The translations under genes and the position numbers were made by a program. The notes beneath the pieces were generated by a model that did no database searches, had not been told where the DNA came from, and worked only from the letters and a program-made list of their open reading frames with translations. Shown here piece after piece: positions 7,993 to 13,317 of a stretch of DNA of 13,317 bases; the stretch's first letter is position 1; every line of letters starts with the position of its first letter. This DNA is from Discostella pseudostelligera (taxonomy: Eukaryota > Bacillariophyta > Thalassiosirophyceae > Thalassiosirales > Thalassiosiraceae). Location of the stretch: the NCBI GenBank assembly GCA_036940085.1, contig JALLBK010000833.1:1-13317 (forward strand), read 5' to 3'.

Positions 7993-9026
7993 ATGACTTC
8001 ATTGCTTTCAGTTTCAACCATTTCAATAAATAGGAATTATTGCATCGTCGGCGCATCATTCAGTAAGATGGCGGCAGCGGCAGCGGCACGACGAACGGTG
8101 ACGGTGCACCATTCGTCGCCGATGGCGATGTCGATGTCGGCGCCGAAGAGATGTTTCTCACAATATGCACTTCGAATTAACAACAACAGTAACAAAAATA
8201 ATAACCCAGCGCTGCATTGGAATAATTTTGGCAGATCTCCTTCATGTCAACAGCGACGATGGAATGGCGGCAACAGTAGCAGCAGTAACAAAGATGCGCT
8301 GCCAAGAGCAAGAGGTTCTCCCTCCCCTCCTTCGATGGCCGAATCATCTCCCAATACTTCAACTTCTTCCTCCTCCTCATCATCAACATTTCTACACAGA
8401 TTTCTAGCTCCCAAACCCATGCCACCCCGAAACACACCACGGTGGTATGCCGAAATGGCATTAATCTGCACCGTCTTTGGTATTACGGGCACTTCTACCA
8501 TGTTCTTGGTCCGACCGGCAGTGTCGGATGTGTTGGGATTGAAGGGCAGCTTTAAAGAGGGTGAGTACTAGAATGCAGTATTGTAGCAGTATGATTGTGT
8601 GTTGTTGATTTCATATTTGGAGAGCATTGTCGGTACTTACATCGCTCGCCAACAATTCTTCATCTACTCTCGCTTACCCCCAAATGCATCATCCATATCC
8701 ATGTTAAACTCTTTCTCTCTCGAATGGCCTCTCCATTCTCTACACCCACCACGACATCAACATCATCAATAACAATGATATCATTTCACAATCCATAACA
8801 CTTCACATCATTACACCAACAAACAGGACCATGGTCCTACCGCATCTGCTCCCTAGTCATCATGACACCCATCTACTCCACACTACTCGTCATCATCGGT
8901 ACCATATTTGGACGACATGCCTACTTTCGCCATTTTAGTGTCAAAATGTTTAGTCGATTTGGTGTACCTCCCGAATTGATGGATAAGAATTATCATGTGA
9001 ATGCGAAGAATTTCAAGAAGTGGTAG
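7993..9026 (+). CDS. DUF6787-like two-helix membrane protein with organelle presequence
   Basis: Two exons, 7993-8560 and 8827-9026, are joined across a 266-bp GTGAGT...CAG intron in phase 1. They encode 255 residues ending VNAKNFKKW. The C-terminal ~110 residues (WYAEMALICTVFGITGTST, RPAVSDVLGL, GPWSYRI, TPIYSTLLVIIGTIFGRHAYF, KMFSRFG) match my recollection of bacterial DUF6787 proteins: two membrane helices around a W-x-Y-R segment and an FG-xxxFF-xxF-xxKM end. The family's function is unknown. The first ~140 residues are Ser/Asn/Arg/Ala-rich with almost no acidic residues, as in mitochondrial presequences (RRTVTVHH, PKRCFSQYALRIN). The second ATG at 8068 (AAGATGGCG, residue 26) has the better start context and may be the real start. 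The plastid is a less likely destination, since no clear signal peptide plus Phe junction is visible. Confidence 0.8.
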
Positions 9027-9107
9027 AGAAGTAGAGCAGGAATCGATGTGTGCAATTCCTGAAGTGTCATGGTTGGTGGTACTTTCGGATTGGAATTTGG
9101 AAATGTT

Positions 9108-9144
<37 letters not shown>

Positions 9145-9947
9145 TGAATGTAGAGCCGGGAGACGTCCCGAGGAAATTGTTGTTCGTTCCAAAGACTTTG
9201 TCAGTTAGTGGCGCTCTTCATTGCAAGTCTCTGTCTACTGCAAACTGCAACTGGTGGCGGCGCGTACATATGCATGTATATAGGTGGACAGTAACGGATG
9301 CCATGGCGTGGGGGATTGCTGCTTCGATACTCGGTGTGTTGAACAGTTTCATTCAATGTGAGGAATATCTCGGAGGAACTTGTCTACTGCGAAACGAACA
9401 ATGAATTGTATACGATGGTATGAATTGGCTTGAGTTCAACGATGGGCGCCACACAGAAGAGATCTTTGAAATAATGTGAATGCACACAACTAGCGTCAAC
9501 CAGGTTAAAGGAAGCATTCCATTATTTACTAGAAACAACTTGGAAGATTCGAGAGAGAGGCGCTCATGGGAGCTCTTTACGAGGATTCTGTTATAGTGCT
9601 TTCGCACATTATTGTTTGGTACTCATAAGAAATTGTGGCAACTTTGTAATGTGAATGCACCATTAACGCTGCAATCCATGCTGTTTCCACAATCCACAGT
9701 CCTGACGTCTGCCGAGATCCTGTTCAGGGAAATGTACTTATGTACTATCGATATTAGATCTTAGTGTATCGAGATCTCTGTGTACCAAACCGTGATCTAT
9801 CTTCGAAGATCCGAACCAAGCAAACTAAAAATGAGTCATCGGGGAAATGAATCATCGCGTGTCAGTGTCCTTTGTCTTTACGACAGGCTCAATGGCCGCG
9901 ACCGACATGGCAGCTGGGCAATTCATAGTGAATGCATAAAATTCATT
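9027..9947. other. Intergenic region between convergent genes
   Basis: Apart from the AG microsatellite nothing genic is convincing. The short ORFs at 9069-9404 (whose Arg-Glu run is just the microsatellite) and 9353-9607 lack recognisable domains. The stretch should hold the 3' ends of the flanking transcripts. Confidence 0.5.
9111..9140 (+). repeat. (AG)15 dinucleotide microsatellite
   Basis: Fifteen uninterrupted AG units lie about 85 bases after the DUF6787-like stop codon, probably in its 3' untranslated region. Length polymorphism would be expected. Confidence 0.95.
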
Positions 9948-10296
9948 AAGATTCATTAGGCATTGATTACTTCACTCTAGTGAGAAGTGACGATCGTTAA
10001 TCACTCAATCATAAGCGCCGCATAGCCCATTGCAAGCTTCCGCGCCTTCTCCGCACTTCGACAAGAACTGTTCTGGGATACACTCAACAATCTTGCACCG
10101 TCACATATGCCATTCTGTTTCTGCATCCATTGTTCTGATAGTACAGCAGCGATGTGTGAACGTCTTGATTGTTCAGCGACCGTATTGCAGTAGTCTTCTT
10201 GCATAGGTTTCTCCCCATTCTGGGAAGTGAGAAATGATGCGTGCAACTGCACACGGAACATCAAGAACATAAAGTAATCAATGCCTAATGAATCTT
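9948..10296. repeat. Perfect 25-bp inverted repeat enclosing a 299-bp interior
   Basis: The 25 bases at 9948-9972 are the exact reverse complement of those at 10272-10296. Just outside, TGAATGCA occurs on both sides, with a ~10-base insertion on the left arm made by a local ATTCATTAA duplication. The interior holds almost all of the 101-codon ORF at 10306-10001. The arms could pair in RNA to make a large stem-loop, or be the ends of a small foldback element. Confidence 0.85.
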
Positions 10297-10306
10297 GTGC
10301 ATTCAT
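10001..10306 (-). CDS. Unassigned 101-codon ORF or terminal exon
   Basis: An ATG-started ORF follows the plastid membrane gene on the same strand. It contains plausible helix-forming sequence such as RRSHIAAVLSEQWMQKQNG and SAEKARKLAMGYAALMIE, and no recognised domain. It could be a last exon of the upstream gene: joining the GTAAGT donor at 10408 to an AAG acceptor near TCAAGACGT would keep frame, though the pyrimidine tract is poor. It could equally be a small separate gene, or an open stretch of 3' untranslated sequence. Its first codons overlap the right arm of the 25-bp inverted repeat. Confidence 0.3.
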   Translation of the reverse strand: MNAQDSLGIDYFMFLMFRVQLHASFLTSQNGEKPMQEDYCNTVAEQSRRSHIAAVLSEQWMQKQNGICDGARLLSVSQNSSCRSAEKARKLAMGYAALMIE

Positions 10307-10404
10307 CGTGCATTACCTGAACAAATAATAGAGTACAACACCAAATAATTATGAATTATAATCAAATGAGATGAATTAAGCAATTGGAACATCGAACCTC
10401 TGAC

Positions 10405-13317
10405 TTACGCTATATCTCCACCCCTCCGGTTCGAACGTATCCTCCATCGAAGTCCCATAATTGCCCTTCTCCCTACTTGCCAGATATTTTCGAATGGATT
10501 GAGTACTCCTTTTTTAATACTCCTCCAACCGCTGGTCACCGCAAGCTTAACTAATTCTCTCACTTCTCGAAACGGACGCAATACTGGATCATCACCACTC
10601 CCATCCATGTACTCCAATGCCAATGTACTCGCTGCCTGAGCTGCCGCTTCTGCATCCACCTCACATCGTGCTTTACTGACAGCCGCCGCGGCGGCGAAGG
10701 CAGAGGAAAGTAGTGGAAAGGTAGAAACGACCACGACCTCGCCCATTGTCCCGTAGAGTGATGAGATGGTATCAATGAATGGAAGTTCGACCGTGGCAGC
10801 AGTAGCGGCTGCACAAAAGGCCGATAGGGCAGATGTAAATGGAAGAATGGCCGAGTTACGCGCACCTTGATTGGCATAACTTTACATGCATCAATCAAAT
10901 CAGCAGCGAGGAGTAAAGAGGTTTTGGTTGTTAGCAAATGAATTTGCAAAACGAAATAGTAGACATTTTGATTCCCCTCTCTTCTCCATCAAACTCACGT
11001 ATCGCAAACAGCTGCACTCCTCGCTTTCAATGCCACTGCATCTGTCGCCCGGGCCAAGACTCCCTCCGCCTGTGCCAAAAAGTATGCACTCTGCGCTGCG
11101 GCCAATGCCGCCACAACGATGCATTTGGCACTCAACGATGGTCCGCCTACAATACTACCAATAATCGGTGCTGGCAAAACTGAGGAAGCAAAGGACCACC
11201 ATCGATCTGTCTTGGACACGGATGCCTTTTGTATTTGTTCGACAGAGGATAACCATGTTCGTCCAACTGCTGTTCGTTTGCTGAATCGTCGCACACCAAC
11301 ATTAATGGCTTGAGAAGCATATCCACGCGTTTCCTCCAATGCCAAGTTGGCCACCGCAGCGGCCAATACGCTCACGAGAGGACACAGTAGATACAATTCT
11401 GCAATCATAATGACGGAATTGCCAATGTTCAGTACATCGATGATGGCAGGAGTTAGTAATGCAAAGCTGGCGCAGGTAGCTCCTACGCCGACGCATAATG
11501 GAGTGATGGCCTTGACTCTTTCGGCATTGGCGAGTAAGGCCTCGGCCTCCGCGGCGCATTGGATGGTGTTTGCTGCAATTCTAGGTGCGAAGGTATGTTG
11601 TGTTTGTTGGGTGAATGGTGAATGTAGTTTTGCATTGTGAGTTGAATCATAAGAAACATCAAATATGAATTGTTGAAATGCAAACGGTTGATGAATGGGA
11701 CGCTTACTCTTTCCCATCAGCAACTGCAACCCTTCCAATGTATTCCGATCCAATGGTAATCGATGCAGTGACTTATTATAGGATGACAATAGATGGATAA
11801 TGTGTGTGAATTATGTAACGAATGTGGGCATGCGTGCGAACAGATCGGTGCAATGATTGGTGAGAATACACTGCGCAATATGAATATGCATCTAGAGATC
11901 TCTGCCAGACAAAATGTCATAGTGTGCAATATGCACACTCACATGCAGCCGCCGCCGGCGCCAGCACTTCAGTAACACTTGTCCCCGGAAAGAATATCGG
12001 CCCCACACCACTAACAACAATCGCTCCCAACAATAATCCCACCTCGGTACCCGACAATTGAGGTTGTAATGATGCCAATACATCGAGTATGGCCATATCA
12101 TTCTCAATAGTTTTTAATGCTGCCGTGATGGTAGTTTGATCTTGTTTGTTGTTGCTGTTGTTGTTGTTGTAGTTGCCTTTGTTATTGTTGACTTTGCTAT
12201 TGCTGTTGCTGGTGGTAGTATCTCGACGACTACTACTTGTTCGAGCCGTGGCCCTTTGTTGAAGTATATCCACGAGTGGTGTCATTCGATTGTTATCGTC
12301 TTCATTATTCTTGGTAGCAGTACCTTCTACCCCCCGTCCCCCTGACTCATTCGCGGCCACAGCAGTAGAAGACATGGAGCTACTACTCGAGGCGGGTGCG
12401 GATGCATTGGATGCTCTATCCCAAATCTCTCTCCGGACATTGCGTAAACTCTCTCGTTGCCATTGGATTAATTGTGTACGTGAATTGGAGGATACCCCAC
12501 CCCGACGATGGGAGAGTACATTGGCAATACCGAAGGCACCCTTGTTGAATCCATCCATATTCCTTTCGTTGGTGTCATCAATGGTTTCTATTTGGATGGT
12601 ACCATCGTCACTGTTAGTGTAGTAGTCGTCATCACTACTACTACTGCTGCGGCGGCGGCTCCTCATGGCCTTTTCCTCAAAGTTGTTTAATCCCCCCATG
12701 CCTCCCGCCCCTCCTCCTCCTGCACCCGCCACACGTGCCAAGGATTGGACTGTCGAGAGTGCCAATTTACCCGATAGAAATGGTTGGAGAAATTTCGTCC
12801 GTAGAATGTTATTGTCATGATTGCCTCTGGGTGCATTTGTTATGGTCGTTGTTGGATTGTCGACCCTTGCTGCTTCTGGTGGTGGTGCTGATAGTGGTGC
12901 ATCTGATGGTGATGCAGTGGCTGCTGATGCTGCAGCTGATCCTCCCCTATTGCTGCTGCTACTACTAATACTATTGCCATCGCCCATGTTGCTGGTGGTG
13001 GTACCACTTCTAGCAATTGTAGCAGTCGAAGGAGAAGAAGACGAGTCGTCCGTAGATGTGGGTGATAAAGAAGAATCCCCATTTATTTTCATCTGAAGAA
13101 ATTCTTCCGTCAATGCCATGTGCAGTGTGGTAGATTGCCTAATGCCAATACTGCTGAATGTTGATGTTGATGTCTTTCTTCTTCGTCTTGCTCCATAATA
13201 ACAATGATAGCTGGTAGTTCTTGACTGTAGCGAAGGGACGATGTACGATGATGAGACTGTCGATCGTAGTATTGGAGGAGGGGCGAAGCCATTACTGTAA
13301 GCGGCGGCAGAGGGGTT
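10405..13317 (-). CDS. Probable plastid-targeted polytopic membrane protein with internal duplication (5' partial)
   Basis: Exons 13317-11943, 11771-11708, 11580-10999 and 10879-10405 join in phase through GT-AG introns of 171, 127 and 119 bp. They give at least 831 residues, ending RGGDIA. The frame is open through the right edge, so the start is outside. The visible N-terminus reads AYSNGFAPPPILRSTVSSS and then an Arg/Ser/Thr-rich stretch without acidic residues up to TTLHMALTEEF. This resembles a diatom bipartite plastid presequence with cleavage before Phe, although the signal-peptide core is not visible. A long Ser/Asn/Gly-rich region follows. The conserved part starts near MAILDVLASLQPQLSGTEVG and has about eight hydrophobic segments separated by Ala-rich amphipathic helices (AANTIQCAAEAEALLANAERVKAI cut short here; KARSAAVCDTYANQGARNSA). 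Two halves of about 190 residues appear homologous. The ATG at 13119 is an alternative but less likely start. Function is not recognised. Confidence 0.75.
11921..11939 (-). promoter_or_regulatory. Hairpin overlapping a 5' splice site
   Basis: In the first intron of the plastid membrane gene, the donor GTG is followed directly by AGTGTGCA-TAT-TGCACACT. This is a perfect 8-bp stem with a 3-nt loop that includes intron positions +4 to +11. It could mask U1 binding in the pre-mRNA. A regulatory role is inference. Confidence 0.4.

Noticed and set aside
9069..9404. Plus-strand ORF containing an Arg-Glu repeat
   Set aside because: The repeat is the AG microsatellite, and the rest has no recognisable features.
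10560..10949. 129-codon minus-strand ORF overlapping exon 4 of the plastid gene
   Set aside because: Wrong frame relative to the spliced protein. The phase-consistent frame reads YANQGARNSAILPFTSAL and continues the membrane domain.
11347..11640. Plus-strand ORF antisense to the membrane domain
   Set aside because: Ala-rich mirror of Ala-rich coding sequence; shadow only.
13110..13292. 60-codon minus-strand ORF starting MASPLLQYY
   Set aside because: It lies in a different frame from the long open frame that continues from 13119 to the right edge, and has acidic and His runs unlike a presequence.

Overview
The window looks like nuclear DNA from a eukaryotic alga, most probably a diatom, likely a centric one. 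The evidence is short GT-AG introns (87-266 bp) inside protein genes, long Ser/Gln/Asn/Asp homopolymer tracts, a secreted-type Pro/Thr protein ending in the PTYFPTYFPT motif common in diatoms, and a candidate secondary-plastid presequence with a Phe-Ala-Pro junction. No bacterial operons, rRNA or tRNA genes were seen. Species assignment is inference.

Layout. (1) Positions 1-1052, plus strand: the 3' part of a gene for an extracellular beta-sandwich protein with six Pro/Thr-rich tandem repeats of 26-30 residues. (2) Positions 1484-6094, minus strand, convergent with the first gene: a SMARCAL1/ZRANB3-type SNF2 helicase in at least four exons. It carries a HARP-like region broken by glutamine tracts, and a C-terminal PDZ-like domain flanked by two SUMO-interaction-like motifs. 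A six-codon first exon may lie at 6734-6751. (3) About 6100-7990: a gene-poor stretch rich in mobile elements. It holds a 320-bp foldback MITE with TA-flanked inverted ends (6773-7092) and a probable remnant of a plant/stramenopile-type mariner transposon on the minus strand (about 7100-7789), with a Stowaway-like terminus and a helix-turn-helix coding fragment. (4) Positions 7993-9026, plus strand: a two-exon gene for a small organelle membrane protein resembling bacterial DUF6787. (5) Positions 9027-10000: intergenic, with an (AG)15 microsatellite. (6) Positions 10001-10306: a 101-codon minus-strand ORF bracketed by a perfect 25-bp inverted repeat. (7) Positions 10405-13317, minus strand, running off the right edge: a multi-exon gene for a probable plastid membrane protein with a large internal duplication.

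The genes do not form a pathway. The helicase should act on nuclear DNA at stalled forks, the DUF6787-like and duplicated membrane proteins in organelles, and the Pro/Thr protein outside the cell or on its surface. The strongest candidates for new biology are the SNF2-PDZ-SIM architecture and the internally duplicated plastid membrane protein. Exon boundaries were worked out by hand from splice signals and reading phase; there is no transcript evidence here.
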